64,000 nucleotides of DNA from Endobacter medicaginis (GTDB lineage: Bacteria > Pseudomonadota > Alphaproteobacteria > Acetobacterales > Acetobacteraceae). The position numbers and the translations under genes were made by a program. Below, in pieces: positions 55,948-64,000 of the stretch (positions within the stretch are counted from its first letter, which is position 1; each line of letters starts with the position of its first letter). The notes beneath the pieces are model-generated. The model was given only the letters and a program-made list of their open reading frames with translations. It ran no database searches and was not told where the DNA came from. The DNA is taken from the NCBI RefSeq assembly GCF_014192375.1, contig NZ_JACHXV010000004.1, positions 124,001 to 188,000 of the forward strand, read 5' to 3'.

Positions 55948-57171
55948 TCAGTGCATGGTCACCGCGCAAAGCAGCCAGCAGCAGCCGAGCCCGACCCCGC
56001 CCAGCGCCACGAGCCCGCGTGGCAGCGCGATACCGCCGATCAGCAGACTGCCCAGCAGCCACGACTCGGTGAAGGCGCGGAAATACGACAGCGGCTCGAT
56101 CCACGGCCCCGTCATCACCAGCGTCATTGCCGCCAGCGGCGCCCAGGCGGCCGCCACCACGCGGCAGCCCGGATCGCGGACCGCGCGCGGCAGTGCCGCC
56201 AGCACGAACAGCGTCCACGCGCCGAGCCCGGCGATGGTGGCCGCGACGACCAGATGCAGGGTGGGGCCGAGGATGTGGCCCATGCCGTGATAGGCAGGGC
56301 GGCCGTGCAGCGCGTCCGACAGGGCGCCCAGCATCCCTTCCAGCGGCCAGCCGAGATTGGCCGCGCCCTCCGCCGCCGAGGCGGTCTGACCGAAGGCGTG
56401 ATGGAGCACGAGCTGCCATGCCACCGCCGGCAGTAGCGCCGCGGCCGAGGCGGCGAGAAGCCGCAGCTCGGTCGGGTCGGTGCGCCGGCGCACGAGCCCT
56501 GCAAGGCAGCGGCACCCGTACAGCAGGCCGAGACCGGCCAGGGCGAGAATCCCCGTCTCCCGGGTCAGGCAGGCCGCCGCGCCGGCCGCGAACAGCGCCA
56601 GCGGAGAACGCGCGATCGCGGCCCGCACCGCGAGCAGCACCAGGGCGGCGGAGCAGATCTCGGTGGTGTCGCGCATGAGCGAGATCACGAAGCCCGGCCA
56701 GGCCAGCATCGCCAGGCAGCACCAGCGCGGCCGGCCGAGCGTGCGCGACAGATCCGCCGCCAGCCAGGCAATCAGGCCAAGCCCGGCCAGATTGAGGCCC
56801 AGCATCGCGTCGGCGACCAGCCCGGGCCGGCCCAGCGACACCCCCCAGGCAAGCAGCGGATAGAACACGCGCATCATGCGCAGCGACGGCGCGTCCAGCG
56901 TGATGCCATGCGCGGTGGGTACGAGAGCGAACGGGTCGAGGGCGATGCGGTAGTAGAACTGCCCGTCGAAACCCGGGCTGTGCGGCCGCACCACGATCGG
57001 CGCCGGCAATGCTGCGGGATCGACGAACAGGTCGCCGGCGATGACGAAGACGGAGGCATCGCCCTGGGCGCGGATGAGCGGCGGCAGCAGGATCAGCCCG
57101 TACACCAGCACCACGATCGCGGCGAACCACGCCGCGAAACGCCCGTCGGCGCGGCCTGCCACGATCGCCAT
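55948..57171 (-). CDS. Multi-pass membrane protein, GT-C glycosyltransferase-like
   Basis: A 407-residue inner-membrane protein with about nine to ten helices. A large periplasmic first loop carries HSPGFDGQFYYRIALDPF, with an acidic residue before the aromatic stretch, as in GT-C-type lipid-linked sugar transferases. It resembles the group described as AZOBR_p60025-like cell-surface glycopolymer formation proteins, as far as I can judge without a search. CLTRETGIL in the middle loop is another conserved-looking patch. The ATG overlaps the argC stop (TGATG), so translation is coupled to arginine synthesis, probably by chance of operon order. Confidence 0.65.
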   Translation of the reverse strand: MAIVAGRADGRFAAWFAAIVVLVYGLILLPPLIRAQGDASVFVIAGDLFVDPAALPAPIVVRPHSPGFDGQFYYRIALDPFALVPTAHGITLDAPSLRMMRVFYPLLAWGVSLGRPGLVADAMLGLNLAGLGLIAWLAADLSRTLGRPRWCCLAMLAWPGFVISLMRDTTEICSAALVLLAVRAAIARSPLALFAAGAAACLTRETGILALAGLGLLYGCRCLAGLVRRRTDPTELRLLAASAAALLPAVAWQLVLHHAFGQTASAAEGAANLGWPLEGMLGALSDALHGRPAYHGMGHILGPTLHLVVAATIAGLGAWTLFVLAALPRAVRDPGCRVVAAAWAPLAAMTLVMTGPWIEPLSYFRAFTESWLLGSLLIGGIALPRGLVALGGVGLGCCWLLCAVTMH

Positions 57172-58085
57172 CAGAGCGAGAGCATCAGCCGGATGTTCTG
57201 GATCGCCGCACCCGAGGCCCCCTTGCCCAGATTGTCGAGCCGCGCGGTCAGCACCGCCTGGCCGAGGCGGGCATTGCCGTGCACCCGCAGCTCGAGCCGG
57301 TCGCTGCCGGCCAGTTCCTCCCCCGTCAGGCGCTCTTCCGGGCGGCCCGGCAGCACGCTCACATGCGCGCTACCGGCATAATGCGCGGCCAGCGTCTCGT
57401 GCAGGAGCTGCGGCGTGGGTCTTCCCGGCAGGGCGGCGAGATGCAGCGGGATCGACACGATCATCCCCTGCGCGAAATGCCCGACGGAGGGGACGAAGAT
57501 CGGTCGTGTGGTGAGCCCGCTGCGGGCGACGATCTCGGGGATATGCTTGTGCTCGAGGCCGAGCGCGTAGAGATGGAACGCTGGGCCACCATCGGCCTCG
57601 TGATCGGCGATCATCGACTTGCCACCCCCGCTGTAGCCGCTGATCGCATTGATGGTCAGCGGTGTCGCGGGCGGGATGATGCCACTCGCCACCAGCGGGG
57701 CGAGCAGGGCGATCGCGCCGGTCGCGTAGCAGCCGGGATTGGAGACGCGCGCGGCCTCGGCGATCAGCGCCGGCTGCGCGGCGGCGAGTTCGGGGAAGCC
57801 ATAGACCCAGTCGGGCGAGACGCGATGCGCGGAGCTCGCGTCGAGGAGCCGGGGCTGCTCCGCGCCTTCAATGGACGCGGCCATCGCCGACGCTTCGACC
57901 GATGCCGCATCCGGCAGGCAGAGCACGACGAGATCGGCGGCGCGCATCAGTGCGAGGCGGGCCTCGCGGTCCTTGCGGCGGTCCGGATCGATGCTGAGCA
58001 CGGTGACGGGAAGGTCGCGCAGGCGCTCGCGGATGCCGAGCCCCGTGGTGCCTGCCTCGCCATCGATGAAGATCGTCGGTGCCAT
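57171..58085 (-). CDS. argC: N-acetyl-gamma-glutamyl-phosphate reductase (type 2)
   Basis: Third step of arginine synthesis: reduces N-acetylglutamyl phosphate to the semialdehyde with NADPH. The 304-residue short form has FIDGEAGTTGLGIRERL at the NADP site, catalytic Cys119 in VSNPGCYATG and the partner His in LGLEHKHIPEI. GYSGGGKSMI is the type 2 substrate loop. ATG 58085 gives the family start MAPTIFIDGE; an ATG four codons earlier is possible. It follows rpsI after a strong terminator, a gene order often seen in alphaproteobacteria. Confidence 0.94.
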   Translation of the reverse strand: MAPTIFIDGEAGTTGLGIRERLRDLPVTVLSIDPDRRKDREARLALMRAADLVVLCLPDAASVEASAMAASIEGAEQPRLLDASSAHRVSPDWVYGFPELAAAQPALIAEAARVSNPGCYATGAIALLAPLVASGIIPPATPLTINAISGYSGGGKSMIADHEADGGPAFHLYALGLEHKHIPEIVARSGLTTRPIFVPSVGHFAQGMIVSIPLHLAALPGRPTPQLLHETLAAHYAGSAHVSVLPGRPEERLTGEELAGSDRLELRVHGNARLGQAVLTARLDNLGKGASGAAIQNIRLMLSL

Positions 58086-58211
58086 CGTCCCTGTCATGCT
58101 CCGTGCAGGGTGTGGAGATAGTCCGAAAGACGGCAGATGCGAAGCGCCGCATGACGCTCCCGGCAGGGTCGCCACCTTCGTGGAGCAGCGCGGGACACAG
58201 AGCCAGGACGC

Positions 58212-58246
58212 AAAAAGGGGGTGGGCCATTGGCCCACCCCCTTTTT
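58212..58246. terminator. Strong intrinsic terminator after rpsI
   Basis: A5 then GGGGGTGGGCC, a three-base loop region, GGCCCACCCCC and T5. The stem is perfect over 11 or more pairs and has T-runs on both strands, so it works in either direction. It separates rpsI from argC on the minus strand. Confidence 0.9.
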
Positions 58247-58307
58247 CGTGTACCGATCGCGGATCGGCGACCCCGACACTCTCGCTGGTCGAGACCCCCG
58301 CGCCGGA

Positions 58308-58805
58308 TCAGCGCTTCGAGAACTGGAAGCTGCGACGGGCCTTCATCTTGCCGTATTTCTTGCGCTCGACGACACGCGGATCGCGGGTGAGGAAGCCGGC
58401 GGCCTTGAGGATGCCGCGCAGCCCCGGCTCGTAATAGGTGAGCGCACGGCTCAGGCCATGGCGCAGCGCACCGGCCTGACCCGAGAGCCCGCCACCCTTC
58501 ACCGTGCAGAACACGTCGAACTGGTTGTAGCGATCGGCGACCAGGAACGGCTGGGTGAGCAGCATGCGCAGCACCGGACGGGCGAAATAGGTGCCGACCG
58601 GCTTGCCGTTGACGATGATGTCGCCCTTCCCCGGCTTGATCCAGACACGGGCGATGGCGTTCTTGCGGCGGCCCGTCGCGTAGGAACGACCCTGCGCGTC
58701 GCGCTTCGGCTCGCGGGGCGCGTTCTCCGAGGAGGTGGCGATGTTGAGGCTGCCGAGATCAGCGAGCGAGCCGGTGCCGACGGGGCGGACTTGGGTTTCG
58801 GACAT
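58308..58805 (-). CDS. rpsI: 30S ribosomal protein S9
   Basis: A 165-residue S9 with the usual alphaproteobacterial N-terminal extension of about 40 residues. The core begins [20 protein letters not shown], continues with [19 protein letters not shown] and ends in the tRNA-contacting tail [11 protein letters not shown]. It follows rplM after five bases; the two form the standard L13-S9 operon. A perfect terminator is located 60 bases downstream. Confidence 0.97.
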   Translation of the reverse strand: MSETQVRPVGTGSLADLGSLNIATSSENAPREPKRDAQGRSYATGRRKNAIARVWIKPGKGDIIVNGKPVGTYFARPVLRMLLTQPFLVADRYNQFDVFCTVKGGGLSGQAGALRHGLSRALTYYEPGLRGILKAAGFLTRDPRVVERKKYGKMKARRSFQFSKR

Positions 58806-58810
58806 GATGT

Positions 58811-59293
58811 TCAGGCCCCGATCGAGCTGCTGTTGACGCTGTTCTTGCGGTTCAGCGCGGCGACGTCGAGTGCGACCGGCTGCTGACCGTCATGCGGGTG
58901 GGTGGTGCCGCCATAGACGTGCAGGTTGCGCATCTGCTGGCGCTGGAGCGGGCCGCGGGTGATCATCCGCTCGACCGCCTTCTCGATGAGGTGGCCGGGG
59001 TTCTTGCCCGACAGGCGCTGGGCGACGGTGCGCTGCTTGATGCCACCCGGATAGCCGGTGTGGTAGTGGAACAGCTTCTGGCCAGCCTTGTTGCCGGTCA
59101 GCTTCACCTTCTCGGCGTTGATGACGACGACGTGGTCGCCGCAATCGATATGCGGGGTGAACTGGGCCTTGTGCTTGCCGCGCAGGCGGTTGGCGATGAT
59201 GACGGCGAGACGGCCGAGCACCAGACCTTCCGCGTCGATCAGCACCCAGTTCTTGGAAACCTCCGCAGGCTTCAGCGAGAGGGTGGATTTCAT
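58811..59293 (-). CDS. rplM: 50S ribosomal protein L13
   Basis: A 160-residue L13. Recognisable parts are [20 protein letters not shown], the [18 protein letters not shown] segment, [13 protein letters not shown] and the [21 protein letters not shown] end region. In E. coli L13 represses its own operon at the mRNA leader; here the leader in 59294-59457 was not resolved. It is divergent from the VOC gene at 59458. Confidence 0.97.
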   Translation of the reverse strand: MKSTLSLKPAEVSKNWVLIDAEGLVLGRLAVIIANRLRGKHKAQFTPHIDCGDHVVVINAEKVKLTGNKAGQKLFHYHTGYPGGIKQRTVAQRLSGKNPGHLIEKAVERMITRGPLQRQQMRNLHVYGGTTHPHDGQQPVALDVAALNRKNSVNSSSIGA

Positions 59294-59414
59294 GAGACGC
59301 TATTCCATCGACAGAATCAGAGTGGCGCGGGTTATGGAGAGACGGAGGCGGCGCGTCAACGCTTTTCTGCATGAAACATGCGGCGATATCGCTGAAAATA
59401 CGATGGATTTCATG

Positions 59415-59434
59415 TCTGGTATGATGATACCGGA
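59415..59434 (+). promoter_or_regulatory. Inverted repeat over an extended -10 promoter of the VOC gene
   Basis: Arms TCTGGTAT and ATACCGGA (7 of 8 pairs) with a GATG spacer. Inside it, TGGTATGAT is an extended -10 box (TATGAT at 59420-59425), about 33 bases before the VOC ATG. A dimeric regulator bound here would block this promoter; it is also close enough to affect divergent rplM. Confidence 0.45.
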
Positions 59435-59457
59435 CAAGCTCGAGGGAGACAGACCGG

Positions 59458-59805
59458 ATGGCGCGGATCAATTTCGTCGAGTTGCCAGCGGCAGGGTTCG
59501 TCGCCTCACGACGCTTCTATACCGAGGCGTTCGGCTGGGAGATGACCGGTTTCGGGCCGAGCTATGCCTGCACGATGACCGGCGATGTCGATCTCGGGTT
59601 GCAGGGCGATGCCGTCGAGGCCACGGCCGCGCCATTGCCGGTGATCGAGGTCGGCGATCTCGAGGCGGCGTTGGCTTCAGTGCGGGAGGCGGGCGGGCAG
59701 ATCAGCAAGCCGGTATTCGGCTTCCCGGGCGGGCGGCGATTCCATTTTCGCGACCCGAGCGGCTGCGAGCTGGCGGTGATGCAGGCGGACGCGACCCAGG
59801 GATAG
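59458..59805 (+). CDS. VOC family (glyoxalase/bleomycin-resistance fold) protein
   Basis: A 115-residue single-domain protein of the vicinal oxygen chelate superfamily, which includes glyoxalases, dioxygenases and antibiotic-binding proteins. It has INFVELPAAGFVASRRFYTEAFGWEM at the N terminus and FHFRDPSGCELAVMQ at the C terminus, where a Glu metal ligand is usual. The first expected His ligand is replaced (NFVEL), so metal binding may be incomplete and a binding rather than catalytic role is possible. GGGAG precedes the ATG. It stands alone between rplM and a convergent SPFH gene. Confidence 0.78.
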   Translation: MARINFVELPAAGFVASRRFYTEAFGWEMTGFGPSYACTMTGDVDLGLQGDAVEATAAPLPVIEVGDLEAALASVREAGGQISKPVFGFPGGRRFHFRDPSGCELAVMQADATQG

Positions 59806-59824
59806 GCGCCGTGCCAAGCCGGGG

Positions 59825-60760
59825 TCAGCGCGTCGGGCTGGCGCCGATGAACGGCAGCGGCGCGCCGGCACCGAGATATTGGGGCATGGTGCCGGTCCAG
59901 CGGTCGAGCGCCTTGGCCTGGAGCAGTGACGGCGTCAGCGAGGCAGAGATCAGCGCGTTGGCCTTGGACTGCGCCTCGGAGGTGACCAGCAGCGCCTGCG
60001 CCTCGCCCTGGGCGTTGGCGATCTGCGCCTCGGCGTGGGCTTTGGCCTCCACCACCTGCTTCTGGGCGACGATCTTCGTCTGGTCCAGCGTATACTGCGC
60101 CTGGAGTGCCTGCTGCTGGGCGATCTGCTTGGCCTCGATCGCTTGGTCATATGCCTGCGAGAAGGCGAAATTGGCGATGTTCACGGCCTCCACATTGAGG
60201 TGGTAGGGCACCAGCGAGCGCACCACCAGCTCCTTGATCTGGCCGTCGACGATGTCGCGCTTGGTGACCAGTTCCTCGGCATTGTAGGCGGCGGTGACGG
60301 CCTTGACGTCGTTGGACACGGTCGGCGCGATGATGCGGCGGCCGAACGTGTCGAAATCGCGGAAATCGCGCCAGAAGCCGGGCGCATCGGCCGGGTTGAG
60401 GTGAAAGGTGACGGAGACCGAAGTGTGCACCGTCTGGAGATCGTGCGTGGCACCCAGCTCGTCGGAGGTGACGGTCTGCGGCTGGGTCGAGACCAGCTCG
60501 ATGCGCTGGTAGAACGGCACCGTCACATGCAGCCCGGGGCCGAGCGCGGTGGGCTGCACCGATCCGAAATCGAGCAGCACGCCGCAATAGCCCGACGAGA
60601 TCTGCCGGAAGGTACCGGCGAAAAGGAACAGCACCGCGAACAGCAGCGCCAGCCCGCCGACGATGCGCATCGGCGACGGCCAGCGGAAGGAGGGCGCGCG
60701 CGGCAGCCGGCCGCCCTGTCCGGGAAGCAGCCAGGGCGAGGGAGGATCGGGGTCGGCCAT
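59825..60760 (-). CDS. SPFH/Band 7 (prohibitin-like) membrane protein
   Basis: A 311-residue inner-membrane protein. One membrane helix (about 32-50: IVGGLALLFAVLFLFAGTF) follows a 30-residue Pro-rich cytoplasmic tail. The SPFH domain (GVLLDFGSVQPTALGPGLHVTVPFYQ, then LQTVHTSVSVTFHLN) and a long Ala/Gln/Glu-rich coiled coil (about 195-260) follow. Prohibitin-like proteins form large ring assemblies that organise membranes or restrain FtsH. No NfeD partner is nearby. It is divergent from the NAD(P)-binding gene with a gap of only 35 bases. Confidence 0.85.
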   Translation of the reverse strand: MADPDPPSPWLLPGQGGRLPRAPSFRWPSPMRIVGGLALLFAVLFLFAGTFRQISSGYCGVLLDFGSVQPTALGPGLHVTVPFYQRIELVSTQPQTVTSDELGATHDLQTVHTSVSVTFHLNPADAPGFWRDFRDFDTFGRRIIAPTVSNDVKAVTAAYNAEELVTKRDIVDGQIKELVVRSLVPYHLNVEAVNIANFAFSQAYDQAIEAKQIAQQQALQAQYTLDQTKIVAQKQVVEAKAHAEAQIANAQGEAQALLVTSEAQSKANALISASLTPSLLQAKALDRWTGTMPQYLGAGAPLPFIGASPTR

Positions 60761-60795
60761 CGCGAATCACTCTACGATCATGGCAGAACGGCGCA

Positions 60796-61650
60796 ATGAC
60801 CCAGAAAATCCATGTCATCGGCGCCTCGGGCCGCTCGGGCCTGGCCGTCAGCCGCGCCCTGGCCGCTCGCGGCGCGTCGGTGGTGCCGGTGGTGCGCAAC
60901 CCGGCGCGCTGGCGGCCCATCGCCGGGTCGGAGGCGCCGCGGATCGCCGACCTGACCGACCCGCGCGCGCTGGCAGAGGCGATCGGCGATGCGCAGGCGG
61001 TGATCTCGTGCGCGCATGCGCGCCATATCGGCGCGATCCTGACCGCGACGCAGGCCCGGCGGCTGGCCTTCCTCGGCAGCACGCGGCGATTCACCCGATG
61101 GCCCGATTCACACGGCGACGGGGTGATCGCCGGCGAGGCGGCGCTGCGGAGCTCCGGACGTGCGGGGGTGCTGCTGCACCCGACGATGATCTATGGCGCG
61201 GCCGGCGAGGACAATGTCCGGCGGCTGGCGGCCCTGCTGCGTCGGCTGCCGGTGGTGCCGCTGCCGGGCGGCGGCCGCGCCCTGGTGCAGCCGGTTTATC
61301 AGGATGATGTCACACAGGCGCTGTGCGCGGTGATCGAGCGGGACTGGAGCGGACCGCAGAGCTTCGTCATCGCCGGACCGGAGGCAATGCCGTATCGCGA
61401 TTTCGTCGCCGCGGTCGCACGGGCGGCGGGACTGAGGCGGCCACGGTTCGTGGGCGTGCCGGCGGCTGCACTGATCGCGGCAAGCCCGCTCACATTGCTG
61501 CCCGGCCTGCCGCGCATCCGCGGTGCCGAGATCCGCCGCTTGCTGGAGGACAAGGCGTTCGACATCGCGCCCGCACGCGCAGCGTTCGGCTTCGCACCCA
61601 TCAGCCTCGCGCAGGGCCTGGCGTCGACGTTCCGTCCAGACGCGCCCTGA
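60796..61650 (+). CDS. NAD(P)-binding protein (atypical SDR, NmrA/NDUFA9-like)
   Basis: A 284-residue Rossmann-fold protein. The nucleotide site is VIGASGRSGLAVSRAL (residues 7-22), and MIYGAAGEDNVRRLA near residue 133 includes the Tyr of extended SDRs, without the following YxxxK lysine, so it is likely an atypical, perhaps non-enzymatic member like NDUFA9 or NmrA. The C-terminal half has PVYQDDVTQALCAVIERD, also typical of NDUFA9-type proteins. No ribosome site is evident before ATG 60796. The 3' end overlaps convergent mobA by 50 bases. Confidence 0.78.
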   Translation: MTQKIHVIGASGRSGLAVSRALAARGASVVPVVRNPARWRPIAGSEAPRIADLTDPRALAEAIGDAQAVISCAHARHIGAILTATQARRLAFLGSTRRFTRWPDSHGDGVIAGEAALRSSGRAGVLLHPTMIYGAAGEDNVRRLAALLRRLPVVPLPGGGRALVQPVYQDDVTQALCAVIERDWSGPQSFVIAGPEAMPYRDFVAAVARAAGLRRPRFVGVPAAALIAASPLTLLPGLPRIRGAEIRRLLEDKAFDIAPARAAFGFAPISLAQGLASTFRPDAP

Positions 61651-62194
61651 GCCGGGCGAGGTCGTCGGGCGTGTTGACGTTGTCGAGGCTTCCGGCGGGC
61701 AGTTCCTCCGCCCGCGCCCCGATCGCGCGGGCATAGTCCGACACGCGCGGGCCGCGCGAGGCCACCGCCAGCATGTCGCGCAGCACGCGACGCGACGCGA
61801 CCGGCCACATCCCGACCAGCCAATGCATCCGCCCCCCGCTGGCGGCATGGGCGGGCGCAGACCCGAGGCGTTCGACCAGATCGTGCGGGATCAGCGGCGT
61901 GTCGCCCGGCACGGTGACGAGAATCTCAGCCCCCTGCCCCGCCGCCCAGTCCAGCCCGGCCAGCACGCCGGACAGCGGCCCCATATCGGCAAATTCATCG
62001 GCCAGCACTGGCATGCCGAAGACGGAGAAACGCGCCGGATCGCCATTCGCGCTGATCGCCAGACGATCGACCTGGGCCTCAAGCCGCGCCAGCACATGCT
62101 CGAGCAGGGTGTGCCCGCCCGCCATCAGCAACGGCTTGTCGCCGCCCCCCATTCGCGAGGCCAGACCGCCCGCCAGGATCAACCCGACCTTCAA
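61601..62194 (-). CDS. mobA: Molybdenum cofactor guanylyltransferase
   Basis: Adds GMP to molybdopterin to form the bis-MGD cofactor of molybdoenzymes. The 197-residue protein has the GTP/pyrophosphate loop LILAGGLASRMGGGDKPLL (residues 5-23), ADMGPLSGVLAGLDW and VPGDTPLIPHDL, and a C-terminal NVNTPDDLARL. The start is probably TTG 62194, since no ATG or GTG lies at the family N terminus and no ribosome site is clear. The last 50 bases overlap the 3' end of the convergent NAD(P)-binding gene. Confidence 0.9.
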   Translation of the reverse strand: MKVGLILAGGLASRMGGGDKPLLMAGGHTLLEHVLARLEAQVDRLAISANGDPARFSVFGMPVLADEFADMGPLSGVLAGLDWAAGQGAEILVTVPGDTPLIPHDLVERLGSAPAHAASGGRMHWLVGMWPVASRRVLRDMLAVASRGPRVSDYARAIGARAEELPAGSLDNVNTPDDLARLRARLDGTSTPGPARG

Positions 62195-62249
62195 GATGTG
62201 ATGGGTCGAAAGCCGGGACAGATCGCCCCGGTCCTGTTCGACAGAATGC

Positions 62250-62326
62250 TGGGGCGAACGACGGGGCTCGAACCCGCGACATCCAAGACCACAACCTGGC
62301 GCTCTACCAACTGAGCTACGTCCGCC
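62250..62326 (-). tRNA. tRNA-His (anticodon GUG)
   Basis: The reverse strand has the extra G at -1 pairing with C73, acceptor GCGGACG/CGTTCGC, D arm TAGCTCAGTTGGTAGAGC, anticodon loop TTGTGGT (GUG) and T arm GCGGGTTCGAGCCCCGT, with CCA encoded. The G-1:C73 pair is the identity element of tRNA-His. Confidence 0.96.
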
Positions 62327-62341
62327 ACAGCGGCGCTCGCT

Positions 62342-63571
62342 TTACGGAAACGAGGCAGGCGCGTCAAGCGATGGACGGGCGGTTTGGGGCATAAGCCAGG
62401 CGTGCAGGCGCGAGACCGCCTCGTCGAGCACGCGCTCGCGCTTGCAGAAGGCGAAACGCACGCAGCGGCCCTCGAGTCCGCTGGTGGCACCGTCATAGAA
62501 GGCGGAGAGCGGGATCGCGGTGACGCGGGCCTCCCGGGTCATGCGCTGGCAGAAGGCGAGGTCGTCCTCTCCGGGGCGCAGATGGGCGGAAATATCGGCA
62601 ATCAGGAAATAGCTGCCGTCGCAACCGAGCACGTCGAGGCCGAGCGCGCGCAGGCCGGCCGCCAGCCGGTCGCGCCGCGCCGCGAGGGTGGCGGCGAGCT
62701 GCGCGAAATAGGCATCGTCGAGACCCAGGCCGAGGGCGGTGGCGCGCTGGAGATTCGGCGCGGTGGTGAAGGTGAGATTCTGGTGCGCCTTGGCAATGGT
62801 GGGCGCGAGCGAGGCGTCGGCGGTGACGTAGCCGACCTTCCAGCCGGTGAAGGAGAAGGTCTTGCCGGCGCTGCCGATGCGGATCGCACGATGGCGCATG
62901 CCGGGCAGCGTCATCAGCGGGATGTGGCGCGCCGCGCCGAAGACGAGATGCTCGTACACCTCGTCGCAGACCGCATAGGCGTCGTGGCGTTCGAGCAGGC
63001 CGGCGAGGACGGCCAGCTCCTCGCGGGTGAACACCTTGCCGGTCGGGTTCATCGGCGAGTTGAACAGCAGCGCCTTCGTCTTCGGCCCGAATGCCGCCTC
63101 GAGGGCGGCGACCGGCAGGCGCCAGTCGGGCGGCTCCAGCCGCACCAGGCGCGGGGTGGCACCAAGCAGGCGCAGGGTCGGCAGGTAGGTGTCGTAGAGC
63201 GGTTCGATCACCACCACCTCGTCGCCGGGCGCGACCAGTGCGGCGAGCGAGGCGGCGAGCGCCTCCGTCGCACCCGAGGTGACGATCACCTCGCGGGCGG
63301 GGTCGATCTCGAGGCCGTGGAAACGACGGTTGGCGGCCGCCACCGCCTCGCGCAGCACGGGCAGGCCGGTCAGCGGCGGATACTGGTTGCGCGCCTCGCC
63401 CAGATCTGGATCGGACAGGGTCCGGGCGGCCTCGGCGACCAGCTCGGCCGGGCCCTCGGTGTCGGGGAAGCCCTGGCCGAGATTGATCGCCCCATGCTCC
63501 GCGGCGAGGGCGGACATCACCGTGAAGATGGTGGTGGGCAGGGCCGACAGACCGGGGTTGAGCGGCTTCAT
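62342..63571 (-). CDS. Class I/II PLP aminotransferase (YbdL / kynurenine-aminotransferase type)
   Basis: A 409-residue cytoplasmic aminotransferase. PLP lysine K237 in GSAGKTFSFTGW; INLGQGFPDTEG near the N terminus, SGATEALAASL, NSPMNPTGKV and CDEVYEHL are the usual fold-type I landmarks. The closest described groups are methionine aminotransferase YbdL and kynurenine/glutamine transaminases; it is not the AlaC type encoded at 6175. It lies just after tRNA-His and is divergent from glnB. Substrate is not certain. Confidence 0.85.
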   Translation of the reverse strand: MKPLNPGLSALPTTIFTVMSALAAEHGAINLGQGFPDTEGPAELVAEAARTLSDPDLGEARNQYPPLTGLPVLREAVAAANRRFHGLEIDPAREVIVTSGATEALAASLAALVAPGDEVVVIEPLYDTYLPTLRLLGATPRLVRLEPPDWRLPVAALEAAFGPKTKALLFNSPMNPTGKVFTREELAVLAGLLERHDAYAVCDEVYEHLVFGAARHIPLMTLPGMRHRAIRIGSAGKTFSFTGWKVGYVTADASLAPTIAKAHQNLTFTTAPNLQRATALGLGLDDAYFAQLAATLAARRDRLAAGLRALGLDVLGCDGSYFLIADISAHLRPGEDDLAFCQRMTREARVTAIPLSAFYDGATSGLEGRCVRFAFCKRERVLDEAVSRLHAWLMPQTARPSLDAPASFP

Positions 63572-63575
63572 CTGA

Positions 63576-64000
<425 letters not shown>

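Noticed and set aside
55862-57130. Long open frame upstream of the second tetR
   Set aside because: It lies within the GT-C-like membrane-protein gene in another frame; the family start is ATG 55861.
58094-58279. A 61-codon minus-strand frame covering the rpsI terminator
   Set aside because: It translates a perfect terminator hairpin and has no ribosome site.

Overview
The window is GC-rich, gene-dense DNA from an alphaproteobacterium. Its conserved blocks suggest Rhodospirillales/Acetobacterales, perhaps Acetobacteraceae; this is an inference from gene order and protein style, not a search result. Supporting blocks are bamE | yceD-rpmF-plsX-fabH-ihfA-merR, tig-clpP-clpX-lon, rplM-rpsI-argC, pcm-tolC-popZ-valS, and a petP/petR-like marR-ompR-envZ set divergent from ilvE. 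No rRNA, transposase, integrase, CRISPR array or phage gene was seen. Five tRNAs are present: Pro-GGG, Val-UAC, Leu-UAG, Cys-GCA and His-GUG.

Layout. 1-282: start of a secreted protein cut by the window edge. 637-4760: TetR regulator, acyl-CoA synthetase and secreted lipase in one direction, a likely lipid-use unit. 4821-9213 (minus): alanine/glutamate-type aminotransferase and homoserine dehydrogenase, then an OmpA-like lipoprotein coupled to an orphan solute-binding domain protein. 9383-10287: an atypical ClpP coupled to a DUF3126 protein. 10318-12847 (minus): formamidase-AtzG-AtzE nitrogen-scavenging operon. 12973-19192: AI-2E-type permease, tRNA-Pro, and the envelope/lipid block merR-ihfA-fabH-plsX-rpmF-yceD with divergent bamE.

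19212-26964: EnvZ/OmpR/MarR regulators, ilvE, and a three-gene drug-efflux operon (MFS, HlyD, outer-membrane factor). 27014-30166: PadR plus siderophore-interacting reductase (YqjI/YqjH pattern) with a palindromic operator, then COQ9-like and def (minus), and rpsU (plus). 30286-33612: guaD and uraD, divergent purine-catabolism genes, then a sugar-porter MFS. 33733-40038: LysR, MHS transporter, amidase and TonB-dependent receptor, the most accessory-looking part and the best candidate for an undescribed uptake-and-hydrolysis system.

40108-49031: tRNA-Val, lon, clpX, clpP, tig, tRNA-Leu, nnrED and two small membrane or secreted proteins. 49125-55861: valS, popZ, tolC, pcm, tRNA-Cys, TetR. 55948-64000: GT-C-like membrane protein, argC, rpsI, rplM, VOC protein, SPFH protein, NAD(P)-binding protein, mobA, tRNA-His, an aminotransferase, and glnB missing only its last base at the right edge.

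Many neighbouring genes overlap by 1-4 bases (ATGA, GTGA or TGATG), so translational coupling is the rule. The main observations worth a second look are the amidase/TonB receptor cluster, the PadR operator, the Asp-to-Asn change in the second ClpP, the formamidase-AtzGE operon, and several perfect inverted repeats in promoter regions.
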